Below the pieces are notes generated by a model, which saw only the letters and a list, made by a program, of their open reading frames with translations, was not told the origin of the DNA and did not search any database. From Cudoniella acicularis (lineage: Eukaryota > Ascomycota > Leotiomycetes > Helotiales > Helotiaceae), in contig JAAMPI010000059.1 of NCBI GenBank assembly GCA_013054445.1, forward strand, positions 1 to 64,000: a DNA stretch of 64,000 nt, written 5' to 3'. Shown here one piece after another: positions 22,637-34,700 of the stretch. Made by a program: the position numbers and the translations under genes. How positions within the stretch are numbered: the stretch's first letter is position 1; every line of letters begins with the position of its first letter.

Positions 22637-25600
22637 ATGTCGTCTTCAATTCTTCCGGGCGCGTCGCGACGCGTATCAACTCTGTCGAAACGATTTTGCT
22701 TAACCTCCGGAACACACCATGGTAGCTGTCAACTCCATCTATTGCACCCCAGGGTCTGCCAGAATAAGCAGCGTCTGCGTGGACTGTTCACCAGAGCCAG
22801 AAAAAAGCGGAGATATGCAATCTCAAGTTCAAGTTCTACTCTCCTCGGAGTAACCTCCGTCGCCATAGGCGCCGGATCGATTTATATTATCTACACCAGC
22901 GACTATGCTCAACCCCCACCTTCCACTCGAATGCAAAATGATGTTAAATCGCAGCGATTGGCACGAAATATAGGAGATGGAAACCAGAAAGAAGTTGCCG
23001 CTGACAATGTCAACGGTTCTCGATTGTCGCCTTTTCAAGAGTGTGCAGACACTGGAGTTGCCTGGTACGTATTTTCTCCCCTTGGTTTTCCATTTAAATA
23101 AGAGCCGAGCTCTTGGAACATGTCATGAGAGCTTTCTTAGAAACATTCAGCTCCTTACCTCCTAGCCATACTAATCTGCCCCCAGGGGATCTCTCACTAC
23201 CAAATTTGCTTTTTTTTCATCCGTTGCAGATTTGCAATGGAGTTCCGTGACAGATAGGATCGTTGACTTTGTTATGCCAGAATGGGCGAAACTTCTGCCG
23301 GATCATATCAGTAAACTACAGAAGGAATTGTCAATGGCTCCGGGTTCCTTAGCAGACGAAATATGGCAAGAAGCTCAGAATCCATATATTAACCCCGAGA
23401 TTGAGTATTCAGCTTCAGTTCGGGTTTCTTCAGAACTTTGCGACGAGGAGAAAGAATTTCTCCGAAGGCGGAAAGTAGTCACCACCACCGCGCTAGCCAA
23501 ATACCTTGGTATCCCCGAAGAAGATGTGCATCCTGAAGATGTTCCCACGATCGCAGTGGTAGGCTCAGGTGGAGGCCTGCGAGCTTTGGTCGCCGGTACA
23601 GGCTCAATGCTGGCTGCAGGAGAGGCAGGTCTGTTCGACTGTGTTACGTACACAGCAGGAGTCAGTGGCAGCTGCTGGCTGCAAGCACTCTACCATTCTT
23701 CTTTGGGAGAACGACGACTTGACAAAAGTAAGTTAATGGGGCCTTTGTTCATACACTTTCCCATCTCACCTTGTTTTATCATTTCTCCTGAACACTTCCC
23801 GAAACCTTCTTAATCCAGCGAAATTTATCCTGAAACTTTTAATAGAGAGGCAAAAACTAACTCCCCGTCTTCTAGTCGTTGACCATTTGAAGGCTCGGAT
23901 TGGAGTACATATTGCCTACCCACCACCGGCTCTCGCATCTCTGAATCAAGCGCCCACCAATAAATTTCTCCTCAGTGGATTCGTCGGTAAGTTTACTGAA
24001 GATTCGTTTCCATAGTCAGTTTTCAGCAATATCTTGCGTTACCCTCTTGGAAAAGGGCCTACGAATTCTTGAGAATACGATCCCTCATAGGAGTTAAAAG
24101 ATTGAGATGGGCATCCAGTGTCGTGTCATTTATTGCACTACTAGAAACTTGATTTGAGCTGCTGAGAGCAGTGTTTCGAACTCTTAGACCTCTTGGTCTG
24201 GTCAAGAATATTTCCTGCCAAGTTGCAAACTGTCCAGTCGATTGGGAGGCCCTTTTCTTGAATGATTTTGGAACGCTAATGCAATAGCTTCTCATAGAAA
24301 AGATGAAAGGAGACCCGAATGCAGATTTTGGTCTTGTGGATATCTATGGCTTGCTGCTGGCCGCAAGGCTGCTTATCCCAAAGGGAGAGATTGGTGTCAA
24401 CGACAGTGATCTCAAAATTTCAAACCAAAAAGAATTCATCAAGCATGGCGAACACCCCATGCCGATTTATACCGCTGTACGACACGAGATACCAATTTTT
24501 GAAGACTCATCCGATTTGGAGAGAGCGACAGGCTTGCCATCCGAAGCGATGAAAGCTAAAGCCAAACGAGAGGCATATTTTCAGTGGATGGAAATCACCC
24601 CTTATGAATTTTTTTGTGAGGAGTTCTCGGCAGGCATCCCAACCTGGGCGATAGGTCGGCAGTTTAACAATGGGAAAGACATTCCTCTCGAAGAGAATGG
24701 TTGTAGGCTTCCAGAGCTGCGGCTGCCGCTCCTCCTAGGCATTTTTGGGAGTGCATTTTGCGCAACTCTATCCCATTATTACAAAGAAATTCAGCCTGTA
24801 GTGCGAGGCCTGGCGGGATTTGGAGGCCTTGATGAGATGATTGAGGGTAAGAATGAGGATCTAAGCAAAGTGCATCCTATTAACCCAGCATCAATTCCTA
24901 ATTTTGTTTATGGGATGGAAGGGCGCTTGCCAAAGACGACGCCTGATAGCATCTACAAGAGCACCCATTTACAGCTCATGGACGCAGGAATGTCAAACAA
25001 TCTCCCTATTTATCCCCTACTAAGGCCAGGCCGCGAAGTAGATATTCTGATTGCCTTTGATGCCTCAGCGGATACCAAGACTGATAACTGGCTCTCAGTA
25101 GCGGATGGGTACGCACGTCAGAGAGGTATAAAGGGTTGGCCAATTGGAACAGGATGGCCAAAGCCTACGGATACAACTGAAAAGACCGCCGGTCAACTGG
25201 ACGAAGCCCAAGCAAGCACGGCAACGGAAGCAAGTTCAAAGCTTGACGCAGCTCAACACGAACCGGAACAAGATCTCGGTTATTGTACAATTTGGGTTGG
25301 CACTACCCAAGAGCGATCAACCAAGACAGATGATGTTCCGTCTAAAGCAGTTAAAGAGGATTGGGAGTTGATGCAACCAGATGCAGGCACTGCCGTAATC
25401 TACTTCCCTTTCTTGAGCAACCCCAAAGTTAGGGGCGTTGATCCGGTCACGAATGCCTACATGTCGACCTGGAATTTCATTTATGGGCCCGAAGATATAG
25501 ATAATGTCATTGCCTTAGCCAGAGCTAATTTCGAAGAGGGCCAGGAGCAAACCAAGAGATGCGTTCGAGCCGTCTATGATCGAAAAAAGAAGAAGAGAGA

Positions 25601-25700
25601 AGAGAGGGAAAGTGCTGAAAAGGAGGCGAGATGGAGGAGAAAGGTGAGACTAGGCATTGTAGGAAAGAAAGGAGAAGGGGACCACTTTCATCTGACCTGA
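22637..25700 (+). CDS. plaA: Cytosolic phospholipase A2 (PlaA-like), probably mitochondrial
   Basis: Group IV-type phospholipase A2 with a lysophospholipase catalytic domain, cleaving fatty acids from glycerophospholipids. Four exons: 22637-23064, 23186-23727, 23876-23986, 24298-25700; 827 residues, close to Aspergillus PlaA. The first 60 residues are rich in Arg/Ser without acids, followed by a hydrophobic span at about 69-87 (LLGVTSVAIGAGSIYIIYT): a mitochondrial presequence plus anchor. The catalytic dyad is visible: VVGSGGGLRALVAGTGS (oxyanion loop), TYTAGVSGSCWLQAL (nucleophile Ser in GxSGS) and LMDAGMSNNLPIYPLL (Asp). The C-terminus is highly charged and KKKKREERE-rich. The third intron (311 nt) is unusually long for this window, but its ends restore GFVEKMKGDPNADFG in frame. 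It is an intracellular enzyme, not a secreted PLB: there is no signal peptide. Confidence 0.9.
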
Positions 25701-27510
25701 ATACGCACGGCTGCTGTAAAAGCCTTTAGTCGGGAACAATCTCCTAGGGCGGCCGTTGCTAAGATTGCTAGGGGCAAACGCTCTGTTGCCCCTAGCAGAA
25801 GTCTTTAAAGTTCAACAGCTGCAACAATGCAGACATCGAGCCATAAGCGCTCTAACAATTTTTTCCCGAGCCCTGCTCAGCGAAAATTGTGTGCAGGATC
25901 GGCAGCGTCCGAGACTCTAGACCACGATGGCGTTCAACTCACATGCCGCAACATGCAAATAGAGCCTTTGGCGAAAATGGCGCTCTAAAGGCTGTGGCAG
26001 ATGGGAACCCGCATGCACATATCACATTGTCACTCGACAGAACGATACGAGAACTCTTCGAGAAGTTGATTCCTTGAGAATGATCAAATGGACACAGACT
26101 ACAACCATCAACCTCTCGAATGTGTTTCTTGAAATAGAAAGCCCTCACCGTTCTTCTCCACACTACCCTATTTAGTACGATTCACGATCTCGCGAGATTT
26201 AATGGTGAACCCTGGTCCTGGCTCTTGGTGAAATAATGGCCGAAAAGGGGTTCCACGGCAACGCGGAAGTGATGCCATTTGGCTTACATAATTACCGCCG
26301 TACACACTTTGGATGGCCCTTCATTCCAAGAGTAGAAGTGCAGAACGATAGTGCCGTATATTGCGAGGTAACAAGATAAATGGATAATGCCCTTCCCATA
26401 AAGTGCTTCTGCGCTGCGGTGGTTTGCTTTGCAGGACACGCGCTTTTGGGCCAGCAGGGATCGGCCTCCCAAGACTAAAAGCAAGCGCTCTGTTCCTGGC
26501 TAAAAAAAGTGAATCTTGAGCTTCACACCTGATGCCCGTTGTTATTCACCGCGGACGTAACGACAGGTCATTTATTCCCAGAGCACAGAGCACAAAGCAG
26601 CTATTGGCGGTGACTCTCGCTGCGTCTGTGTGTGTTTCTTTCGCGATGCGATGCAGGTGCTCGGCCCTGACAGTCAAATACGAACTCCTAGTCCTCCTCG
26701 ATCGTGAGGGTGGATCTAGGTGTCTGATGTGCTGTCGGTCATTCTCATTCTGAGCCCCATCTGGTACCTTCGCGCCCAGCAGCACCACAGCGCGCGCTGA
26801 CGCTACCAAGGCAGATTCCACATAGTCCACACTGAATACCTCAGACACAGATGTCTCTCCGGCTGCGACCCTGGTTTGATGAACCCACTGCCCAGTCAGC
26901 CGCAGTGAAATCCACAACTCCTGAACTCCCCCAATAGCCGTGTTCACCACTGTCGCCATTCCTGCAAGCCACCACTGAGCTCTTCCACACCGTCCCGCAA
27001 ACAACCAGCTCGCCGCTAGCCACCTTTCGGACTGTACACGCCCATTATTCTATATAGCCTGGTGCTGGGCTCTCGGCGCCAGGAGGCAGGACGCAGGAGG
27101 CATGTACATGTACAGTACATATACAGGACAATAAGCAAATAGCTTGACGGTCACGGTGGCTGGCAGACACTCACGAGTCACAATCGCTCATCCACATTCG
27201 TTCATTAACAACCTGGATCCATCCCCGCCTTCTCGAAGCCTTAAAAGAATTACCCGCGATCCCAATAATCCCCTCCTTGTCCATGGAGGTTTGGCAGTAG
27301 TGGTGGAGCTCGAGAAAGATTCAAAAAAGAGGATACACCGCCGTTCCCAGGCCCAGACGACACAGCATTCCTGAGATCATCTCGATATCGATAAACTATC
27401 AAAACACCTTCTAGCATTGCATTCGGGCATTACCAGTTTGGTGCCGCATTCAAAATTCTCCCAGCGTTGTCCTATATCTGCTGCAGCTGGTACCTCACCA
27501 GAACTGCAAG
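25701..27510. other. Intergenic and cyclin 5' region
   Basis: No supported gene. A perfect 12-bp stem with an 8-base loop (TGCTAGGGGCAA / TTGCCCCTAGCA, 25766-25797) follows the phospholipase stop by 65 bp. A minus-strand frame of 152 codons at 26546-27004 has no domain, and its composition looks random. The final 400 bases are probably the cyclin promoter and leader. Confidence 0.5.
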
Positions 27511-28605
27511 ATGCACGAATCAATGACCCCACCAATGGCCTCACGATCTCGATCCTCCTCTTCCGCCTCCTTTGACGAGTCCTACTTCGAATCTTATTTT
27601 TCGAAGACATACGTTCCTCTTTCGAATCTTCCTACCCCGCCGCTTTCCTCACATTCAAATCCAAGTAGCCGCCAGCGGTCACCGGAAAACTTTCTGTCTG
27701 TTGGAGAAGTCTTGGACCCCAATCTCTTGGGTATGTGGTTCCCCAGATTTCAATTCTGGCACTGGATTTAGGCTAATATCATAAATTGCATTCCAGGTCC
27801 AGCCACACACCTCACGAATCTTATACCATCCTCCACCTCCCTCACTTCAGCTTCCGTTCCGCTCGTCCACGTAATGCTCATGAGAGCCAATCTGCCTCTC
27901 GAGACTGTTGCTCTCGCAGTCTGCATTCTCGACTCGTTGAACTCTCGCTTCGCTCTCTCGTGGCGGCAAGGATGTCCCTTAATCACTCCACGGCCTCTGG
28001 TTTGGTTCGGTCAATCCGAAGAGCGAGAGCAGAAGCAGCACATTGATTCCATTCACCCGGAGCTGATAGTTCTCGCCGCGGTGATCCTAGCTGTTAAGTT
28101 TCTTGACGATGGATACCAGGCGACAAAAGAATGCGCTAGTGATTGGGGCAAGGGATTGTGGTCATGCAGTCAGATCAACTTTACTCAACGATGTATACTC
28201 GAGAATTTAGGCTACAGGCTTCTACCGCTATGGGAGGAGAGTATCATCATTGAAGCCCTGGAGGATATGAAGAGGGCGGGAAGACAGAATTCGCCTGAGC
28301 TGCGATCAGACGATGATTGGGATACCGATACATGTTTTGGGAGTTTTGGATGTGGCGTAGATGGACGTGGGCAAGCAATGAGTGATGGGAGGGCTGTTTT
28401 GGGTATTGGAGAGCAAGTCACCCCCGCCGAAACGCCGGCAGAGAATATTCGGGGAACTAAGGACCTTGCATTGGAAACCAAAAACGCCTTTCAGCAGGAG
28501 AGCGGTAGCGCTGGTGTACAAAGCCGGCCTTTCTTACTGCCCTCTCGAGTCAAGGATTCTGAGGAACCATTCCCAGTCTACGACGACCCCTGGTTGGTAG
28601 AATGA
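27511..28605 (+). CDS. Cyclin of the PHO80/PCL type
   Basis: Regulatory partner of a CDK, probably of the Pho85 class. Two exons, 27511-27730 and 27797-28605, give 342 residues. The N-terminus is Ser/Pro-rich and disordered (SRSRSSSSASFDESYFESYF). The cyclin fold follows: LTNLIPSSTSL, VALAVCILDSLNSRF, PELIVLAAVILAVKFLDDGY and the helix QINFTQRCILENLGYRLLPL. That last helix, with CILENLGYRL, is typical of PCL-type cyclins. The C-terminus is acidic and Ser-rich, with no second cyclin fold. An upstream in-frame alternative does not exist; a second ATG at codon 5 could also be used. The exact CDK partner and process (morphogenesis, phosphate or glycogen control) cannot be told from sequence. Confidence 0.8.
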
Positions 28606-29942
28606 ATTTTGGTCTTCGTTGATGACGAATGAGTACGAGTTTGAGAGGCCTTCTTCAGCATAGCGTTGGCGTTCTATACCACTCTTGAATCACTATTCAG
28701 CTCCTAATAATAATCATTTTACACAATTTGGCATTTTAATTCTTCGGGGTTTCTTGGGTGTGCGACATATTTGAATTGTTCTTGCATCTTCGCTTTCTAC
28801 TCTACCTCTTATCAACTGTTAAGTCTCATGGCCCAGGTATATTTCTAATAAGAACTACAGTTTGCGACTTTAAATTTACCTTCTAGTTCTCTGCCCCTTT
28901 CCCGCGAATCAAGCATCTAACTTATGAATTCCTCAGTCCAACTCACGACCTAGCCAGTGACTAAGACAATCGCCCAGTGCCGTTTCATCTGTAGTGTTGA
29001 AACGGACTGGTACTCAAATAACGGACCCGGAAGTCAACAGTGTCGTGTTACGTCTATGGCTTAGCTCCAAACCGCAGTGCTCACTCACACATCTTCAAAA
29101 CTATTGGTAGGCAGATTCTTACGAAAAGGGAAATCTGTCTCTGACTAAAAGCACGAGGTGGGGTCTTGGTGTGGCAGTGCAGAGACATTGTCTCTGTTCT
29201 TGGTGTCAGCTGGTGAGGTATATTTATTTCCCACATATCGGAATTTTTTATTGAGCGAAATGATTTTGAAGCTGAATAAAAAGGAATTTTCGATAAAGGT
29301 CAATTGTGATAGTGAGGTGTTCTTTAAGAGTCATTTTTACGTTGTCTGGTAAGTTGGGTGGCAGTTTGATCGAGACTAAAAGCAGCTACGAGTAGGGGCC
29401 TCAAAACTGAATTAAAGCTCATTCCTTCTATTGTTCGCCTTATCTTAAATAGTTTTGTGCTTCAGTTTCGTAAAAATCTCTCCTCTGTATTTTATTGAAG
29501 CAACTAAAAAACCCACAATTCTTTGTCATGACTATACGTGACCTTTACACTTCAAAACGAACGAGCTATGTATTCCTTGTCGCTAATTTTACTTTATCTT
29601 ATGTGATTAGCTATATAATTTAGAGAGATATTATCACTCTGGTTTTTTATTTATATGGTTTTAGAAAAAAGATTATTTGGTCTTCGTTGCCACGTGAGCA
29701 TCCCATTTTAAATGGTCAGCCACATAAATTTCAGGGGTCCAGCTCCTTGTTTTTGCACAGCCACAGTCCGTGCATCAAGCGATAGGAACAATGACGTTGA
29801 TGTCCTCTCGTGATAAACATCACCAAACCATTCACAAACAAAGAGAGCCTTTCCACAAATTGAAGTATGACACTCCTCCTCATTGCTTCCCCGACAAGAG
29901 CACCGCAGTAACGCTCATCTAAAACGAATATAACCTTCAAAA
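28606..29942. other. Intergenic, AT-rich, no supported gene
   Basis: Lies between the cyclin and the PTEN-like gene. There are only short frames without domains (for example 29158-29352). It is AT-rich from about 29200 to 29700. No repeat or RNA gene was recognised. Confidence 0.55.
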
Positions 29943-31765
29943 ATGGCATCTCTCCTTCGCCAAATTGTCGCAGGACCGCGTTCAAGGCACCCTGAAGCCG
30001 GACTCGATTTATGCTATGTAACAGACCAAATAATCGCTACCTCTGGTCCCTCGGGCACATACCCACAGCGCGCGTACCGAAATCCCCTTGATCAACTGGT
30101 CAAGTTCCTCGATTATAAACATGGAGAAAATTGGGCCATATGGGAGTTTAGGGCTGAGGGAACAGGATATCCTGACTCAGAGGTTTACGGCAGAGTTTGG
30201 CATTATCCGTGGCCGGATCACCATCCACCGCCATTCAGGCTCATCCCCATGATCATGGCGGGGATGAGGAACTGGTTGCATGAGGAGTCTGAGAATGGCA
30301 AGGCTGGGGAGAAAGGGAAAAAGAGAAACGGCAGGGTGGTGGTTGTGCATTGCAAGGCTGGCAAAGGCAGGAGTGGGACAATGGCTTGCAGTTATTTGAT
30401 ATCGGAATGTGGATGGACACCGAGCGAGCACTTGCAAGGTTCACCGAAAGAAGAATGAGGCCAGGTTTTGGACAGGGCGTCTCAATCCCGAGTCAGTTGA
30501 GGTGGGTGGGATATGTGGATCGTTGGACACAGTCTGGAAAGGTGTATGTGGAGAGGCAAATAGAAGTTATGGAGGTGCATATCTGGGGGTTAAGGGATGG
30601 CGTAAAGGTTGCGGTAGAAGGTTTTGTTGACGAAGGCAAGACGATTAAGATATTTCACGTCTTCACGAAAAGAGAACGAGTGATAGTGGAGGGGAATGCA
30701 CCAGGTGGTGGTGGGCTGAAAGACAAGATATCTAACATGGCAGGATTCCAAAACGAGGGCAAGGTACCAAAGGCAAAAACAACATCTCAGATGGATGGGG
30801 CGACCATCACCAATCCTAACTCATTCAAAGCTTCCAGTTCGACGAGTGTCAATAGTACAGGCTCCGAAGTCGGTGGTACTGCAGTCATTTTCAAGCCGAG
30901 TACCAGAGTCATCCTTCCTACAAGCGACGTCAATATAGATTTTGAACGCCGAAACAAAGCATCAATGGGCTGGACAATGGTCACAGCAGTTGCACATGTT
31001 TGGTTTAATGTATTTTTCGAGGGTAATGGCCCCGAGCAGAATGGAAGTCCTGACGAAAATGGAGTTTTTGAGATCGACTGGGACAAAATGGATGGCATTA
31101 AAGGATCAAGCAGGAAAGGAACTCGAGCATTCGACCGACTTGCTGTGATTTGGAGAGCGTACGATCCAGAACCGGGTCGGGGAAGAAAAGAAGATGTAAT
31201 TCATGAACCAGGTGCAGGCTCACCTGTTGCCCAAATGCGTCCTGCAGACTGGAAGGGCGCCAACGAAACTTCGCCCGGTCTTGGAAAGGACCTTGGCCTA
31301 CGGACAGAGAGTCCAGCCAGTGCAGAGGTCAGCAAAGCAAGTAGCATTAAAAGCGCGGATAAGAATCTCGACTCCGATTCCGAAAAGGGTGTGAGGCTCA
31401 GTGGTCCAAGTGGTGAGGAGGACTTAGAGGTCGATATCGACGATCTTCCGCAGCCGCAAGCAAATAGCTCGGAGCCTAGTCTTGCCGATATGAATGCGGG
31501 GTTAGACACTGCAAGTTCGACCACGCCGCAGCGGGGATCTAAAGTGTAAGATACGGTATTCCTGTAATTAACTTGAATATGGACTAACGCTTTTCTCAGG
31601 CCCATTTCCACACAAAATATGGATGGCTCATCTGATCTCGTTGGCGGTATATCCGCCATGTTAACTTCAGAACTCCCAGATGGTGCACCAGAGGATCAGC
31701 TCAAGTCAGCCAAGGAACATAATCTCGAACATCTCCAATCGACCAGAACGATGATGAATTCATAG
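29943..31765 (+). CDS. TEP1: PTEN-like phosphatase (Tep1), frameshifted in this sequence
   Basis: Phosphatase of the PTEN family, expected to remove the 3-phosphate of PI(3,4,5)P3. Frame one runs from MASLLRQIVAGPRSRHPEAG through the WPD-like loop HYPWPDHHPPPF to the P-loop HCKAGKGRSG (Cys137, Arg143). Directly after, the conserved continuation ALARFTERRMRP and VSIPSQLRWVGYVDRW lies in the next frame. The shift falls at about 30420-30432, where one base appears missing in GAGCACTT. Without it the first frame ends after 171 codons. The second frame continues through a C2-like domain with Ser-rich linkers to 31545. An intron at 31546-31599 (GTGTAAG, branch CTAAC, CTCAG) joins a last exon ending at 31765. 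Correctly framed, the protein would be about 589 residues. No GT-AG intron can bridge the shift. It is either a sequencing indel or a truncated allele. Confidence 0.85.
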
Positions 31766-34700
31766 TATCCTGAGAGGTGGCATAGAAATTTTGATATAGA
31801 ATTTATTTGAGAGCGTGGAAGGAAAGGAAACATACATGATACCAAAGCATTGGTTTGCGGCGTTCGGAAGGCATAAAATTAAAGACTAGCATGATACATG
31901 AATAATGATAGAGTATAGAATTCAACGGCTCTTAACATCCCTTTTTTTCTTGATTCATCTTCGTGTTACTTGTGTTAATTGAGATCAATGGTTAATAGCA
32001 ATGTGAGATCTTGCAAATCAGCGAGTAAGGTACTAATTTTGCGACTCCCATATTTGCTACGCACGTAGCTGTAAATAACTCGCACGCGGCTTTTTCCTGA
32101 ATACCTAGAATAATTTTACTTTCAATAGAGGTGTTGGTAAATATGAAGAAAATTAAGAGCTATCTTACAAAACAATCTCTTTCACAACTTATGCCGAGGA
32201 GCTTGCTTGAACCCTTAAGCGAGCGAGAAACGCGTCTTGTCAACAATCTCAAGAAGTAAACAATAAAACATGACCCACTAAGCTCAATTGAGCATGTTTT
32301 AAGCGAGTTTGCTTGGTTCAAAGTATGGAGGAGAAAAAAAAGGTAATAGGGAACTGGATAGAAAAAATCTGCCAAAAAAGATTCCTCGCGTTCGAGCTGT
32401 TTGGAAATAATGAGAAGATTTTTACTCACATTGCGGCCGGGTCCTTTGCTCCATGCTTTCGCACATTTTTGAAATGATTAGAGAAGAAAGTGCGCCTGTA
32501 GAAATGAGTAGTGAAGAAAGGGGCCATTAGTGTTTAGGCGTCTTTTTGTTCTGTTATTTAAGTTAGTGGAAGAAATCCCGACGGAAACTCTTCTATAGGC
32601 AAACCCCAGAAATGTCGCTGAGATTAAATCCTGATTCGTCGTGACTGTCAAGATGTTAGCATGTTGAAAATCAGGTGAATGATTTTGACGAGCTAACAGC
32701 TTGACCACGAGGAGGATGTTTGTTTTTGTTGGAAGAAAAAAAAATGTTGTTTTGGTTTATAAAGGGTAGAGTGGTGGGTAACGAGCTGCGCTCATAATGA
32801 GCCTTAGTTGAGCCGTTGGGCCGTTTAAGAGGGCGGTAAAGGGGGGTAAGAGGGGTTTGAGCCTCACCTTTGGGTGATGGAGAGGGAATGTGCCGAAATG
32901 CTGCTAGGCTCGAGGGATCAAGCTGACATAGATACTTAATTAGGAGTCCTCATATTTCTTCAACTTCACTTAATATCACTCTTCTTACCTTGTACAATTA
33001 AATAGTGTCATTTTTCTCCTCATCCGCGGACGATAGTTCACTTCCAAAAATCCATAATTTCCAAATAATCATTTTCCAGCTCATGACTCACCCGTTTTTC
33101 TTCACGCAGCAGGACTCTCTTATCTTACTCCTAAATCAGTTCAGCTTCTCTTTCTCGTCGTTGTGTTTTTGTGCAAGTAATTTTTTTGAGGCTCTCGAAC
33201 TCGTCGTCGTCCCGGGCTAAGCGGAAAGGGGTATTCACGAGACTTCGGCAAATCCTGGTGTTGCTTTCAACCCTCTCATTTTCCACCCCTCAATTCACTC
33301 TCACTACCAATTTTGAATGAGTTGTCACATCTGGATCTTCTGAGTTTGGAAAATAGCACCCAAGTGTGTTCTCGTCAATTAGCAATGCATGTCTTGTTTT
33401 CAATATGAGCACGAGAGAAACACTCCGAAATTCTAGTTATTTCGTGAAATATTGCCGGGTAATTTCGCCGATGTTACCCCCAACATGCATATTTTTAAGT
33501 GTTTTGCGACATTAGCTGCAAAAAAATTGAACATAGGTCATCAGTCTATATTGGAAAGATAGAGAGTATCCTGCGTCCTACAACCACAAAACACTTCAAA
33601 CCCGCAAAACAGACACATAATTTTCTATTTTCAAATTGATATAGTTGATATATTTTGTTAAATAAGATTTATTTGTTCTTACTTCCGGCTCTTTAATATA
33701 TTTTCCGGCGTTGCAATGTTGAAGTGTTGCGACCTATTTTACAAAATTTCGCTACACTTGGTAAAAGATTGCACGCCGATTGCCCAGGCTTAATATCTTT
33801 CTGTTTCTTTTGATACATTGGCCGATACACCCTCACCGTCTTCTCTTAATGGTAGTGATTATCATACCGTTCTTTGCTTCATTTCGTCGCCGAGAGGCGT
33901 CTTGGACATCAGCTTTGGCAAAAGGCGTCTGACGGTGGCACTGCTACGTAATATAACTCGCCGCAGCGTGGAGTCCCAGTAACTGTAAGCACTTCAAGTC
34001 CCGCTATCGTCAACATGCCAGCCTCGTCTGCCGCGCTTTCAACATACGTATACAAACACAAGCATCAGACGAAACCATTTTACTCAACTCCGGCCCCCAT
34101 CAGCCATCGGCCCTCGGTCCCACTCGTTCTCAACACTCATATATGAATCAAAAATAGCCATTTTTGAATCACAATCAACAATAGTCAGATTTAGAAATAT
34201 AGGCTGGGCAGGGCCACTTGAAACTTCTAATATCTTTCTAGCACATCTTTAAACGGACGGCCCTGGGTACCGGGACACAAACCCCCTTGTTGATGGGGTG
34301 GAAGGCCGGGAGTTTCTAAACGCTGGGGTGGCCCCCTAGCGTGGGGTTTTATTTGGTATAATTCTTTTCTTGTTCTTAGATTTCTTGTTGGTGTTGAGGC
34401 TTATGTATGTTTTTTTTGGTCGAGTTGGGCAATATAAGCGAGTGGTCTTTTTTTTTTTTTTTTTTTGCTGTATGTGAGTTGGAAAATATGAGGGACTTCG
34501 CACGCAAGTGCGTCTCATTTTCGCTCTTTGATGCAAGTAGCAGCATTCTTCTCGCATCGATCTAATTCCTCGCACCCTTCTTTTATTTCCTAGGCTGATG
34601 AAAATGTCCTACGAACTCTTAGGTGTGAATTTTTAAGCTTCGGAATGAAGAGTTTGGTTGTGGCTTTGCTTTTCGTTATGCTTCCTGAGTGGATTTTGAT

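Noticed and set aside
26546..27004. Minus-strand 152-codon frame
   Set aside because: No domain, no plausible start context, and composition similar to overlapping frames on the other strand.
12957..28605. Possible secondary-metabolite cluster around the glycosyltransferase, phospholipase and MFS genes
   Set aside because: No backbone synthase (PKS, NRPS, terpene) or pathway regulator is present, and the genes are separated by housekeeping genes.
34148..34167. AT-rich hairpin TCAAAAAT-AGCC-ATTTTTGA
   Set aside because: Stems of this size are expected by chance in very AT-rich DNA; no further structure supports it.
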